DNA of 64,000 nucleotides from Flammula alnicola. Its lineage: Eukaryota > Basidiomycota > Agaricomycetes > Agaricales > Strophariaceae. The position numbers and the translations under genes were made by a program. This document shows, in pieces, positions 11,190-20,974 of this stretch. The notes below the pieces were generated by a model that was given only the letters and a program-made list of their open reading frames with translations, made no database searches and was not told where the DNA came from. The DNA is taken from the NCBI GenBank assembly GCA_015499995.1, contig JADNRV010000184.1:34987-98986 (forward strand). Reading direction: 5' to 3'. Position 1 is the stretch's first letter. Every line of letters starts with the position of its first letter.

Positions 11190-11421
11190 ACCTCATCACC
11201 CGATCCCTTATATACCGTCCGTACTCGTCATGTACCATATCTTCGACCTTGTTTATCACCCACGTTGTTCCTCGTGATGGGTCTCCTCTAACATCAGGTC
11301 GAAGATAAACAAAAACTGATACCCTTCATCTTCACACCTCACGATCTCCTTTCCCTTCTCTTGTTCATTCCGACGCCCTTTCATCATCCTCAGACCTCTC
11401 ATTTCTTGAAATCCCGACGTC
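11190..11421 (+). repeat. Dispersed 232 bp repeat, copy 3
   Basis: It is equal in length and ends to 8903-9134. It sits exactly between the inverted RT fragment and the tail of the DIRS-like element. Together with copy 1 it brackets the segment 8903-11421 in direct orientation. Confidence 0.85.
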
Positions 11422-11531
11422 AGGGTTTTCTAAAACAATAATCAATTCACGGAGGTAGGGCACACAACGTACACATCGAAATGTTGAAAAAACATTCCTC
11501 AATATACAAAATTCAGGGCGTGGTGGGTGGG

Positions 11532-11700
11532 TCAAAAGGAATTTTGCTGGGCGGGGTTGAGCTGAGCGTGGGATGAACGGATAGCGATTGCGTCGTCTAA
11601 GTAAACGACTTAGAGAAGCACTCGCACTCGCACTCTTTCATCACATAGAACTCGTTCTCTGTCACACTCGTGATGTTCGTGTGACTTAGAACTTCAATCT
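11532..11700 (-). repeat. Direct repeat A2 of DIRS-like element (3' side)
   Basis: This 169 bp sequence begins TCAAAAGGAATTTTGCTGGG and ends AGAACTTCAATCT. It matches 16755-16923 in the same orientation with about one visible mismatch (GCGTGGG against GCGCGGG). Confidence 0.9.
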
Positions 11701-12032
11701 ATGTCGCTCAGATTAGCACCGTGCATTGAGGGAGGGCAGCGCCGAAAAATATCTATACATGTTTCGTCTATCAAATCCATACTGTCGTAGGTAATACAAG
11801 TCGACATAGACTGATATCTATATCTAGTTTTGGGGAAAGACAAAATCCGCCTAAAGCGGTGTCTTTAATCTCGAGATGCTCGTAAGTGCGGTCTTGGCCC
11901 CTCTGGGTCAGAATCTACCAGAAAAGATATGCTTCGATGAGTTTAGAAAACCCATAAAGTTAGGAGCCCAACGACGCTTTAAACGATATCGTTGAGAAAA
12001 AACCCCAAACGTCAGGAGGTGAGGCTCACCAG
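11701..12032 (-). other. 3' untranslated region of DIRS-like element
   Basis: No gene is seen between the recombinase stop and repeat A2. TTTAGAAAACCC at about 11944 is the inverse of GGGTTTTCTAAA at about 11424, which may take part in the circular or paired intermediates of YR retroelements. That role is an inference. Confidence 0.4.
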
Positions 12033-13214
12033 TTAGATACGTCGCGGCATTGTCCATCGTATGAACGAATCCAAAATGGGCGTGTTTTGGAGGTACGGTG
12101 ACAAAATGTCAGCATATCTCCTCAAGTAGCGCAAGAATGCGTCACTTGACCACCGGCCTTGCACTTTTACAACCTCGAAAGGTACCCCTCGGAGCAAATA
12201 TTCAAGCACACTGCCAATGCGAATGCTGTGGCCTTGAACAGGTGAGTGTCCGCTAGCGGCCGCCGCAAGGTTAACGCGACGTATGAAAATGTTGCGACTT
12301 AGAGGGCGCCAGGAGCCGTCAGAATGTCGATATGCAAAAAGGTGGAAATCCATGGAGGGCTTGTTGACGATGAAGTGATTGCGGAGCGCAGCTGCAGGAT
12401 CACAGACTCCGAGTTGTGGTGCCCAGTGTGCATCTTCACCAGCGGATTTACCTATCTTCGTCCATGGGATGTGGAAAGAGGCAGACGGGAGGTTGTCAGC
12501 TCCCGAAACATTGAAGATGACATTCGCGGGTGTGATGTGAATTCCGGGCTTGAAACCACGTAGCGACGGAACTGTGAATTCGCCTAGACGTGCAGAAGCC
12601 CAGAAGGTCGTAGTCAGGCAAGCAAATACAGCAGCGTCAAGAGGAACGTTAAGGTCGAAATGATCTCGCATGCGTGTCATCGATTCCAACAGCAGCGGAG
12701 GCCGTGGTGGCCGCTTCGACGCGGGAGGAGCTAGGCGCTCAGCTGCGTCAAGCGCAGCTTTAAACCTCATTTTCTCACAGGCCCAGGGCATACCATGAAT
12801 TGTGTGCCAGGCTTTCACACCGTACGCATAATTTGTCAACGCAGTGCCAGCGAAGGACCCTGCACAGCTGGCAATAAACTCTAGGATCAACGACTCACTG
12901 ACAGGGCCTCGTAAATGTTCAGCCAGTGGTGGGTTTTTGTTGTCGCAGAAGACATGGAACACCAGAAGGCCTGTTCCGTAGCAACGCTTAGTGCCAGGAG
13001 CCCAAGCGTGGCTCATTAGATCCAGTAAACGAGCCGCGGCATCAGGAGAAGACAACGTATAACCTAAACCAGCAGGCGCGGAGGGCGGCGAGGGAATCCA
13101 AAGACGCAGCCTGTCTTCACAAGGGCAGTGCGGTCTGTGGATAGATCGTGCAGGGATTAAACCGGGCTGGTAAGGTCTAGCGACCGTCTCAGGATGGGTT
13201 GCAGGCAAAATCAT
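12033..13214 (-). CDS. Tyrosine recombinase of DIRS-like element
   Basis: About 393 residues, if read from the ATG at 13212-13214; an ATG nine codons upstream is also in frame. The frame is open much farther upstream, but there it only shadows the RT gene. It shows an N-terminal core-binding part (WAPGTKRCYGTGLLVF), then the catalytic domain: first Arg in ASARLGEFTVPS, the H-x-x-R box in GHSIRIGS, and GRWSSDAFLRYLR holding the W/H position and the likely nucleophilic Tyr. It would integrate the circular cDNA by strand exchange without target duplication. It overlaps or abuts the end of the RT-RNase H frame, a compact arrangement normal for these elements. Confidence 0.85.
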   Translation of the reverse strand: MILPATHPETVARPYQPGLIPARSIHRPHCPCEDRLRLWIPSPPSAPAGLGYTLSSPDAAARLLDLMSHAWAPGTKRCYGTGLLVFHVFCDNKNPPLAEHLRGPVSESLILEFIASCAGSFAGTALTNYAYGVKAWHTIHGMPWACEKMRFKAALDAAERLAPPASKRPPRPPLLLESMTRMRDHFDLNVPLDAAVFACLTTTFWASARLGEFTVPSLRGFKPGIHITPANVIFNVSGADNLPSASFHIPWTKIGKSAGEDAHWAPQLGVCDPAAALRNHFIVNKPSMDFHLFAYRHSDGSWRPLSRNIFIRRVNLAAAASGHSPVQGHSIRIGSVLEYLLRGVPFEVVKVQGRWSSDAFLRYLRRYADILSPYLQNTPILDSFIRWTMPRRI

Positions 13215-13221
13215 TGGCGCG

Positions 13222-15573
13222 TCAAAACGCTGCCTCGGCATAATCGCAGGAGCCCCATTCAGGGCGAATGTCCCAGTCGTTACTGTGCTCGGATTTTCGG
13301 TGGTCACCGTGGCGGAGGACAGGGCGAGGCGAGGGGAGCTTTCCGGCTCTCTGGAGTTGTAGCTCAGCAGGTGTGAGAGGGTCGAGGGCGTCGATGAGGA
13401 ATCCTGCTGCACAGGAAGGTATGGGGAGGGGCGGGAGGAGGAGGTCAATTGAGTCGAAGAGGCCCCTGGAAGGAGCGTCGGCTGGGTTTGATTCGCTCGG
13501 AACATATGCAGTGTGGACGCAGCCGACGGAGCCAAAATGCTCGAGTTTGTCAAGTATGGATTTGAAAACCTCATTGACTTGGACATTCCGGCTTCTCGCA
13601 TTCCACCATCCTTCGACAATGCCCTTGTTGTCACCGTAGAGTCTAATGTGGTCACCCGGCTTGCAGAAAAGCAGGGCGGCGTCGACGAGGAGTTCAAATC
13701 CGATGGCCTCAGCCCATCCGATGTCGCGGACACCATTGAGCGTTTTCCACCCTGGAAGCAGACGCCATGCTCGCCAACGGTTTCCAATGACGATCGCAAT
13801 GCCGACCTCGGAGCTGGCGTCAGAGAAGGCTCCAATGTCGACGGCGTCGACCATGATAGGAATGGGGCGCTCAACGAGCTCCCGACGTAGGCGCATTTCC
13901 CACCATGCCAGGTCAGGCGCGATGGATTTGGTGGCATGACGTGGGACATGAGGAGATGTCGAGTAAAGGCCCAACATGCCTTCGAGACCAACAAGACGCG
14001 AGCGCCCAGAGGGGATGACAAGTGATGCATGTAAAAGACGCCCATAGACACGCTGGACATCGTTGAGAGAATGGGTGGCACGAGATTGCCATTCGGAGAT
14101 GCTATCCAAGTACTTCTCACGTTTCGACAAGGGAAGTCCGACAGTTCTGTGCGCAAGGTCCCACTGTAACCCAATGTAGACGACCGAAGATGAGAAAGGG
14201 ACATCTTTTGATTTCTCCCAAGGAATGCCCAGCTTCGTGGAAATTCTGTCAATGTCATCGAAATTGTAGGTATAGGCTTGGTCTTCCAGGGGACGAGGAC
14301 TGTCGTTGGAGAGGTCGCGAATGGGAAAACTGAAATCTTCGATAGCTTCGAAGCCAGAGCCATCAGCCGCGAAACCATCCCCAAACCAAACCCGGCCACC
14401 TGACTGATGGCAGCCTTGGTGTTGAACCAGACGCTTGTAGTTCTCTCGAATTCTGTTATAGTCGGTAAGGTAACGCGTTTGAATGCGAAAAAAGATGTTA
14501 TCATCGACCCACTTATGCAAGGGACCAATGCCTCGTGCACGGAACAAATCGGCGCCACTGTCGCCAACACAACCATAGGTGCCACCAGAGGGACAGGCAC
14601 CGAAAGCGCAGCAGGTGTCAACACAGAACGCATTATGCCCGACTTGCACAACTGCGGAGTTCCATTGAGAGTGGTGCAGAGGAATGGTCCTGTAGGCCTC
14701 GCGAACATCTCGGACAGCGGCTTGGGACCCAGGTGGGAGAGCGCCAATGACAGCGCAAGTGATTTGAAACGTGCCCCAAGTGCAAGGAAAGTCGGCCGCG
14801 TGGACAGCAGAGTTAATTGATGGGTTCGGAAAGTCTCGAGTTGGTGCATGTGGGAAGGAAAAGTTTTGAATGATTCGGTATTTGTCAACACGACCTTGCT
14901 TTGGAATAATGGAGAAGGGAGAAGTCTGGAAAGGTCCCATGAGCTGTTCAAGTTGAGCGCGTGAGAATGGCCCAATATATCGACCTTTGTTGAGTTCGCT
15001 GGCAATGATAGTGTCAAAGTGTGGGCGGAATTCTGATACAGAGGGACGATTAGGGGGGATTTGAGTGCAATGGATGGGCGGAAAGTTGACGCGAAAACCA
15101 TATCGTAAACCCGAGACAACGTTAGAGTACTTGTCGAGTATATGCGCATCAGCGAGAGCATCTCGCCAAGCACGCCAGAGGTATGGTGTTGTGGGCTCAA
15201 GCTTTCTGCGTTCGAGGACATGTGTTGGCGCCATGGGAGGAGGCATTGCAACCGGAACATTTGTGGCGATCGCTGTGGCGATTGGAGGTGCAACCTCTGG
15301 CGGTCTGCCACTCGAGGCAAAATGCCTGTCCCGACGATCTGCTGAATAATTCCCCTCTCGCATTTCGGCAACATATGGTGTCTTGCGATTTGTCCCAGAT
15401 GCGGGTAGCATTGCATATGGAGAAACGGTGTGAATGGCGCCCAAGGCAGACAGCACAGACCTTGGCGCTTGATTGGCCTGCGCCTTTGAAAAAATCCGAC
15501 TTTCCATTGCCTGTTCGGACAGGAGAAGCTGACCGACGACGCCTGCCAGCATAAGGCGAAGGCGAACGAGCAC
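13222..15573 (-). CDS. Reverse transcriptase-RNase H polyprotein of DIRS-like element
   Basis: A frame of 783 codons. The N-terminal third is linker. The RT contains FSIIPKQGRVDKYRIIQNF, the first catalytic Asp region DVREAYRTIPLH, and the WVDDN box (xVDD) near residue 350. The RNase H-like part has IGAFSDASSEVG, RLYGDNKGIVEGWW and NPADAPSRG. Initiation is uncertain because its 5' end overlaps the Gag frame, so re-initiation, frameshifting or splicing could be used. It copies element RNA into DNA in virus-like particles. Bases 13207-14499 recur as an exact-length inverted copy at 9897-11189. Confidence 0.87.
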   Translation of the reverse strand: MLVRLRLMLAGVVGQLLLSEQAMESRIFSKAQANQAPRSVLSALGAIHTVSPYAMLPASGTNRKTPYVAEMREGNYSADRRDRHFASSGRPPEVAPPIATAIATNVPVAMPPPMAPTHVLERRKLEPTTPYLWRAWRDALADAHILDKYSNVVSGLRYGFRVNFPPIHCTQIPPNRPSVSEFRPHFDTIIASELNKGRYIGPFSRAQLEQLMGPFQTSPFSIIPKQGRVDKYRIIQNFSFPHAPTRDFPNPSINSAVHAADFPCTWGTFQITCAVIGALPPGSQAAVRDVREAYRTIPLHHSQWNSAVVQVGHNAFCVDTCCAFGACPSGGTYGCVGDSGADLFRARGIGPLHKWVDDNIFFRIQTRYLTDYNRIRENYKRLVQHQGCHQSGGRVWFGDGFAADGSGFEAIEDFSFPIRDLSNDSPRPLEDQAYTYNFDDIDRISTKLGIPWEKSKDVPFSSSVVYIGLQWDLAHRTVGLPLSKREKYLDSISEWQSRATHSLNDVQRVYGRLLHASLVIPSGRSRLVGLEGMLGLYSTSPHVPRHATKSIAPDLAWWEMRLRRELVERPIPIMVDAVDIGAFSDASSEVGIAIVIGNRWRAWRLLPGWKTLNGVRDIGWAEAIGFELLVDAALLFCKPGDHIRLYGDNKGIVEGWWNARSRNVQVNEVFKSILDKLEHFGSVGCVHTAYVPSESNPADAPSRGLFDSIDLLLPPLPIPSCAAGFLIDALDPLTPAELQLQRAGKLPSPRPVLRHGDHRKSEHSNDWDIRPEWGSCDYAEAAF

Positions 15574-16734
15574 GTCCGCGTTCAGGAGCCTTGCTCCGAC
15601 GTGAATCCACGCTCATTTCAACGCGGCGGTTCTAAAAACACGCGCGGAACCCAGATGAATGCATACATTCCATCGATGTGCGCCGTTCGCAGTTACGAAC
15701 GCACATCGGAAGCGACAATTACGCGCATTCGCAACATACGTGGTTCGCAGTTACACACATAGAGGTTGGAAAGAAAGGAGTACATAAAAAACAAGGAGAA
15801 ATGTTAGAATATTCAAAATTTTCGAGTAGACAAGACGTACGCGTTCAATTTCACCCCGCTGGAAAAGCTCGTCGCGCATATCAGCCTCGACCTGGAGCTT
15901 ACATTCCAAAAGAATCTTCTCGTCAATTTTCACAAGACTGTAGAGTTTTGTAGTTGGATTTGCGGAATTGGCCCGTGTGTGCCATTTCTGCCGCTCGATG
16001 TGTTGATAGAGAAGGAGAGCCCGCGTTTCGACTTCTCGTCGTGAACCTCGCCACTTGTGTCTCTGTAAGTTGTTCCAGAACTGGAGAAACATGTCGACGC
16101 GGTCCTCTGGCCAAGAAGCATCGACCATGGCTTGAATGAAACGAGGCGTCGCTACACAAAAGTCGTTGATGGAAAGGTCCTTGTCCTCTTTGACGTGGGA
16201 AGTGGATTTTGCCGAGGCGACGTCCAACCATTCGATGGAACCGTCATCATTTCTGATCAGCTTCCCAATGTTGTTACATTCGGCAGAAGGGTTATAGTTA
16301 GTTGAGTCTAAACCTTCATTCGTGAAATGGTACAATGGGATGTACTCCCATTTTTTGAGTTTAGTGGCAATAGCAGGAGAAACAAGGTGATCTTCGGTAT
16401 CGGGGATGTGAAGGTCAGCGTGAACAACCGCGTACTTGGATTTGTGTTTTCGCATGTCTTCCTTCTCGGCGTCTATGCGGTCTTGTTCCTTTAACTTCTC
16501 TGCCAAGGCGGCCGCTTCTAGTCGCTCCAAAGCAATTGCTTCCGCTGCCGCGCGCTCGGCATCAACGTCGTTGTCCCACTTGAGGATAGCGAGATCATTG
16601 GCCTTCTTCCAGGTCGCCTGAAGACCAGTGATGGCCTGTCCGTCGGTCAAACCTAAATCTGTAAAGGTTTTTCTTTCGTCGCTGAAAGCATCAGATGCGT
16701 AGTCGGGACAAGTAAAAGCTCTAGGGTCACTCAT
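15197..16734 (-). CDS. Gag-like protein of DIRS-like element (one intron)
   Basis: Exon 1 (16734-15841, 298 codons) starts MSDPRAFTCPDYAS and contains a charged helical region rich in Ala/Glu (about residues 60-100) and a conserved LQFWNNLQRHKW patch. The intron has donor GTACGT (15835-15840) and acceptor TTTTTAG ending at 15632. Exon 2 (15631-15197) is in frame and supplies an Arg/Ser-rich segment and Cys/His knuckles (CAVCLGRHSHRFSIC, then CLEW...HKCSGC...HGANTC). The total is about 442 residues. Capsid plus zinc knuckles is the expected packaging protein. Splicing is inferred from matching phase and consensus sites; without it Gag would lack the knuckles. Confidence 0.75.
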
Positions 16735-16754
16735 AGTGAATGAAAGAAAGAAGA

Positions 16755-16923
16755 TCAAAAGGAATTTTGCTGGGCGGGGTTGAGCTGAGCGCGGGATGAA
16801 CGGATAGCGATTGCGTCGTCTAAGTAAACGACTTAGAGAAGCACTCGCACTCGCACTCTTTCATCACATAGAACTCGTTCTCTGTCACACTCGTGATGTT
16901 CGTGTGACTTAGAACTTCAATCT
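16755..16923 (-). repeat. Direct repeat A1 of DIRS-like element (5' side, contains the leader)
   Basis: It matches 11532-11700 and ends 20 bases upstream of the Gag start codon, so it probably carries the element promoter and 5' leader. Confidence 0.9.
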
Positions 16924-17754
16924 TGCCTGATTTTTCCAACAGACCGTGATGTCGAGAAGATAATCACAAACTTCATGAGCAATGCTCTTGTCGATTTTTT
17001 CAAAGATCTCCAGGGTCTTATACACCTTGCTATGGCCCCCTTTGACCCAACCCCTTTGACCCACGATGCCCTTCTTGCAGCCGTTGACAATACAATCACA
17101 TCGCTGCCATAGTTTGGAGTCCTCGACAAGGAAGTGCTGGCATTTTTAATTTGGGAATTTCTGTACTGTAGTAATCATCTAATGGCAAATTTTACACTAC
17201 CACCGTGTGTTACACCTTTTTAAGGTTAATAACTTTGTCAAAAATCTACACCTCTTTATAAAACAAAATGTCAGCTGGACATATTGCGAATGCTCTGGTA
17301 AAATTTGTAAATGGGTGCGTTCTGGCTACAGGTCAACTGAGTCAAAAGTGTAGGGGTCCATCACTCAAGGTTACACCTGTATTTTAAGAATTGCTCAAGA
17401 AGGAAAGGTCCACACCTCCCACAATTTGACAAATGAACTACTAGAGTTATCAATAATTATCATCTAATTTTTATTGCAAGTATTTGTGCATCAGAATTTA
17501 AAGTTGATTTTCAACCTTTCAGTTGTAACATGTAACAGTAGCTGGTAGAAGCCTGTAGTCTGTTTCTGCGCCAGTTTTTTTTATGTACCGCTGAATCGAA
17601 TCGAAGCATAGGTACATCAATTTAATTATATTACACAAGTTTACAGATAGCCAAAATATACAGAACTTTTACATCTAGGCAGTCTACCATTGGTCCAGCG
17701 ATAAAAACGCGTTTAAGTCGCACAAGAACTAGCAAAACTCTAGTAAAACAGCCC
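16924..17754. other. AT-rich intergenic region with an unidentified minus-strand coding fragment
   Basis: About 16924-17130 on the minus strand reads as a short protein-like stretch (LVEDSKLWQRCD..., HEVCDYLLDITVCW) without a start and open only briefly. It could be a remnant of another mobile element into which the DIRS-like copy jumped, but I cannot name a family. The remainder (17130-17754) is AT-rich and I see nothing in it. Confidence 0.4.
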
Positions 17755-20127
17755 TCAGACCTCAGATAAAATCTGCACAAGCACCGCCTTCACCGACTGC
17801 GGCTGATCAGCTCCAACATTCCAAGCATCCTCACCAGCAGCAGCATTCTTCACTGGCAAAGTCGCGGGTATCGGGGGCCGAAACGTCGCACCAAACAAAG
17901 CACTCGACAAGACCTCATCCTCAGGCCCGTCTCTCAGCCGCACACGATGAGAAACGACCCTCGGCACGATCCGCGCGACGTGCACCTCCGACACGTCCAG
18001 AACACGCGTCATCGCATCATCATCATCGGCGTCGTTACGCTCCCTCTGCTGCTGCTGCGATTGCGAGGCGGAGGCGGCGTCAGAACGGTGCTCGTCGTCG
18101 TCGGCGTCTTCCAGCTGATCTGCGAGCCGCTGATAGCTCCGCGCGGAATCGCGATCCCGCTGGCTATCACTGTCCAGCGACGATCCAGATCCGCCATTGC
18201 CATGGTGGGCCACAGCGGCGATAGGAGGCGGGCGCAGGAGCTCCATGCCCGTGAGGTCGTTCCCTATGACTCGCGAAGCACATATCAGGTCCTCGGCGTC
18301 TTTCAGCGCCGTGGCCGTGAGCAGCATCGCGTCGAGGCGCGAGTGGTGCCTCGTCGCTGAGAATATGTCAGAGAGATAGAGCGACAGTGTGTACGAGATA
18401 TGCACGCGATGACGCGCTTCTCGAAGGGTGTTTATAAAGGAGTTTGGGAGGACTTCCTCCGGAAGAAGTGGGGGGTTGGAGTAGGCGGACGCTCTCCGGT
18501 GTATTGGCAGAGATTTGGTAAAGATCGGCGGCGTATGCGTTGGAGGAAGTGTCATCGCATGTGTCGGCGATGGACTACCAGGATTAGAGTGGGAAAAGAA
18601 GTTGGGATGGAACGGCCGAGGAGCGGGCGAGAAGGGAAGCAAGTGGAAGTCGCGTCGAATGTTCTGTGGTATGAAAACATTCGTGCTCATTGCGAACTTG
18701 TCCAACTGTGGTCAAATTATCCATCTAAATTATAAATCCAGATTTAAAGATGATGAAATGACATACCAACGATTTGTGAATCGCAGGTCTCTCCTTTGCG
18801 CTCCATGGACACACGTAAATGGCGATAAAGCCCTCAGGGAGATTCCAAACGCCATCTTCATCATCCCTTCCTGATAGACTACGACTGAATCTGCTTCCGT
18901 TGCCTTCCATGCTTGCGGTATCCTTCTGGCTCTCTAGCACCACCCTCTTCTCGGCCAAAACGTGAGAGAGCGAACGCTGGATCGCATCTGTAGCATTCTC
19001 GATGCCAGAAATCACTAACGCCTGAGGAAGCTGTAGCAAGGGTTTAACTGATTGCGATGCTGACTTCCTCCGTTGATCCGGTATAGGCAAGGGATCAGTG
19101 TGTGAATGCGAAATACCGGATGAACCTTGTGGGTATATAGGCTGGGGCTTCAAGATAGAAGGCGCAGCAGGGGCGTGGAGATTAGAGGCGGTGCTAGGAT
19201 CAGGATCAGGAATGATAGCTTGCATGAGGAAAGAGTCTGGAGAGGTTATCGTAGTCCCATGGGTCTGAGCGGCACTTGCAAGGTTGTTAGGAAAGGATCG
19301 AGAACGCGAGTACTCTGGGTGCCTCGATTTGTGCTTGGTCGAGCGTGAATGGGCGTGCTGACGATGATGACCGAAGTGTTTCATGTTTTCGCCGGATCCT
19401 TCATCTTGAGAGGTATGATTAGAATTGGATGACGAGGACCCATATGGGAGAAAAAGCGAGCGCAGAAACGCCGCCGGGTCAGACGAGGACTTGAAGTTTG
19501 ACCGGTTCCTTATTTTTAACTTATGGGTAGATAAGTTGAAGATGGATGTTAGAGTCTATATGAATGCAGATAGTCAGTGCGACGAGTAAGGAGATTAGTT
19601 GATAATTGAACACAATGAAATGCCGTCGCCGAATTCATAGCTGTGGAAAAGACTACGCCACTGTGTGGCAGATAATCAAACTCGTGTTGATGGATGTGGA
19701 GAAAAAGGCAGGGTCACAGTAGACAATTCTCAGCGTTCGCTCAGTGTGCCAAGGTCGTTGCAGCGAATCACAAGTGGTTAGCGCCCGACAAGGCTATGTA
19801 AACCTTGATGATGTCGGTAGCAATGAAACCGAGCGGCAATAAGACCGGTCTTTAAGCCATATGTATGACGGATAACTGAGGTAGAAGAGTGGTTTGGGGG
19901 ACATTAGAACTCACCCAAACGACCAGTTTGACAGTTAGGCCCACATCCTCTTCTGGGGTACGAATGATTAGGTGCTTGTCACCCGCGATAAGACATAGAA
20001 GAACCGACTGAAAGATGACATGATCAAGCGGAAGAGAAGGCGAACTGGCGACATTTCGAATATAGGCAAGGAGAGCCGGCAAAAACGCCTGCATCCCAAT
20101 CAGGTGGACTGGAAGCTGGTCTGGCAT
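17755..20127 (-). CDS. Mg-chelatase/AAA-like basidiomycete protein
   Basis: Three exons: 20127-19915 (MPDQLPVHLIGMQ..., HLIIRTPEEDVGL), 19555-18767, and 18705-17755. Introns are 359 and 61 bases; the first is unusually long for this region. The second exon is Ser/His-rich, then carries LPQALVISGIENATDAIQRS, VLAEKRVVLES and WNLPEGFIAIYVCPW. The third begins LDKFAMSTNVFIPQNIR and has RHHSRLDAMLLTATALKD and an acidic, Gln-rich stretch. The order 'oligomer choice, back-up loop, hydrolysis product helix' resembles basidiomycete proteins annotated as magnesium-chelatase-like AAA ATPases, but I see no clear Walker A motif, so it is probably a degenerate, non-hydrolysing relative. The function is unknown; fungi make no chlorophyll. 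The family name is a recollection, not a search result. Confidence 0.6.
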
Positions 20128-20974
20128 CTCGATGGCACGTCTGTGATGGATATTGGTATCACGAGTTGTCCAAGTGCTCCTCCGCGCCAGTAAAAGCCCA
20201 ATTGAAATTTCGCGCTGATAAATCTTGTGGATTAACAACAAGGAACGAACGCGAGCAAGAACTTGCCTCTTAAAATATCACGGAAGGTAAATGTGGCTGT
20301 AGAAGACGTTCCGTGTGAGCGCAGGTGCTGAGTGCGGGGTGACTGATGATGTCAAATATAACTAGGATGGCCACGAATACGTCGACATGTGGAACGTCAG
20401 AGCCGTATTGTCGACGTTGGTTACTACAGACAGTTGCCAGCGAGAGAAAGAGAGGGGTTTGTTTGGCTGGGCTGGGCGGTACAAACGGGCCGAGTGGGGA
20501 TTGAGAAGCATTTCCTATTTCACCTCAGATGCAAGTTCATTACCTCCACCAACTTCGGACGGATGTCGCCGTCGGTCGGTATGACAATCCAAATGGGAAT
20601 TATCCACCCACCACACACCTTTGAAATTGACACACTCTAAATCCGGCTTATTGCACGCGACCAATCATCTTTTAGCTCATCCGCGTCCCAGCTGAATGTC
20701 TTGATAGCTATCGCATTCACCTCTAGGCGTTCGTGCTGTTACCGGGTCTCTCAATTTTTGCTCGCAACCCCCATCGTGTTTGCTATCGCAGTTTAGCCAT
20801 CATCTCGAGTGATCACAACGCGTTCGACATTTCCAGTCTCCCAGCATCAGAACAATCACATTGATCGTCAATCCCAACATCTCTCCAAACGAGTCCAGTC
20901 AATAGAGTCCAATCTCTCCAGGATCTTTTCCCTCAACCTCTTCGTGCTGGACTCGACTGGGCGCCCATGAATTC
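20128..20974. promoter_or_regulatory. Divergent intergenic promoter region
   Basis: This is 847 bases between the starts of two divergent genes. Short open frames here (20387-20640) overlap one another and look non-coding. Pyrimidine-rich sequence (20820-20960) just upstream of the plus-strand ATG fits a fungal core promoter and leader. Confidence 0.5.

Larger units (their letters stand above)
11422..16923 (-). mobile_element. DIRS-like tyrosine-recombinase retrotransposon
   Basis: A minus-strand element of about 5.5 kb contains, in order, a spliced Gag, an RT-RNase H frame and a tyrosine-recombinase frame. It is flanked by 169 bp direct repeats (16755-16923 at the 5' side, 11532-11700 at the 3' side) that differ by about one base. 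Having a tyrosine recombinase and no DDE integrase, protease or LTR is the defining trait of the DIRS/Ngaro order. The exact 3' end is uncertain: the repeat ends at 11532, and a further 110 bases reach repeat copy 3. All frames are open and the repeats nearly identical, so the copy looks young and possibly active. Confidence 0.87.

Noticed and set aside
13222..15416. Upstream two-thirds of the 1127-codon minus-strand frame that ends at 12033
   Set aside because: It is a shadow of the RT-RNase H gene on the same strand. Only the part downstream of about 13214 shows recombinase motifs.
16917..17129. Short minus-strand frame resembling part of a retroelement integrase or transposase
   Set aside because: Resemblance is too weak to name a family and the stretch is too short; it is described only as an unidentified coding fragment.
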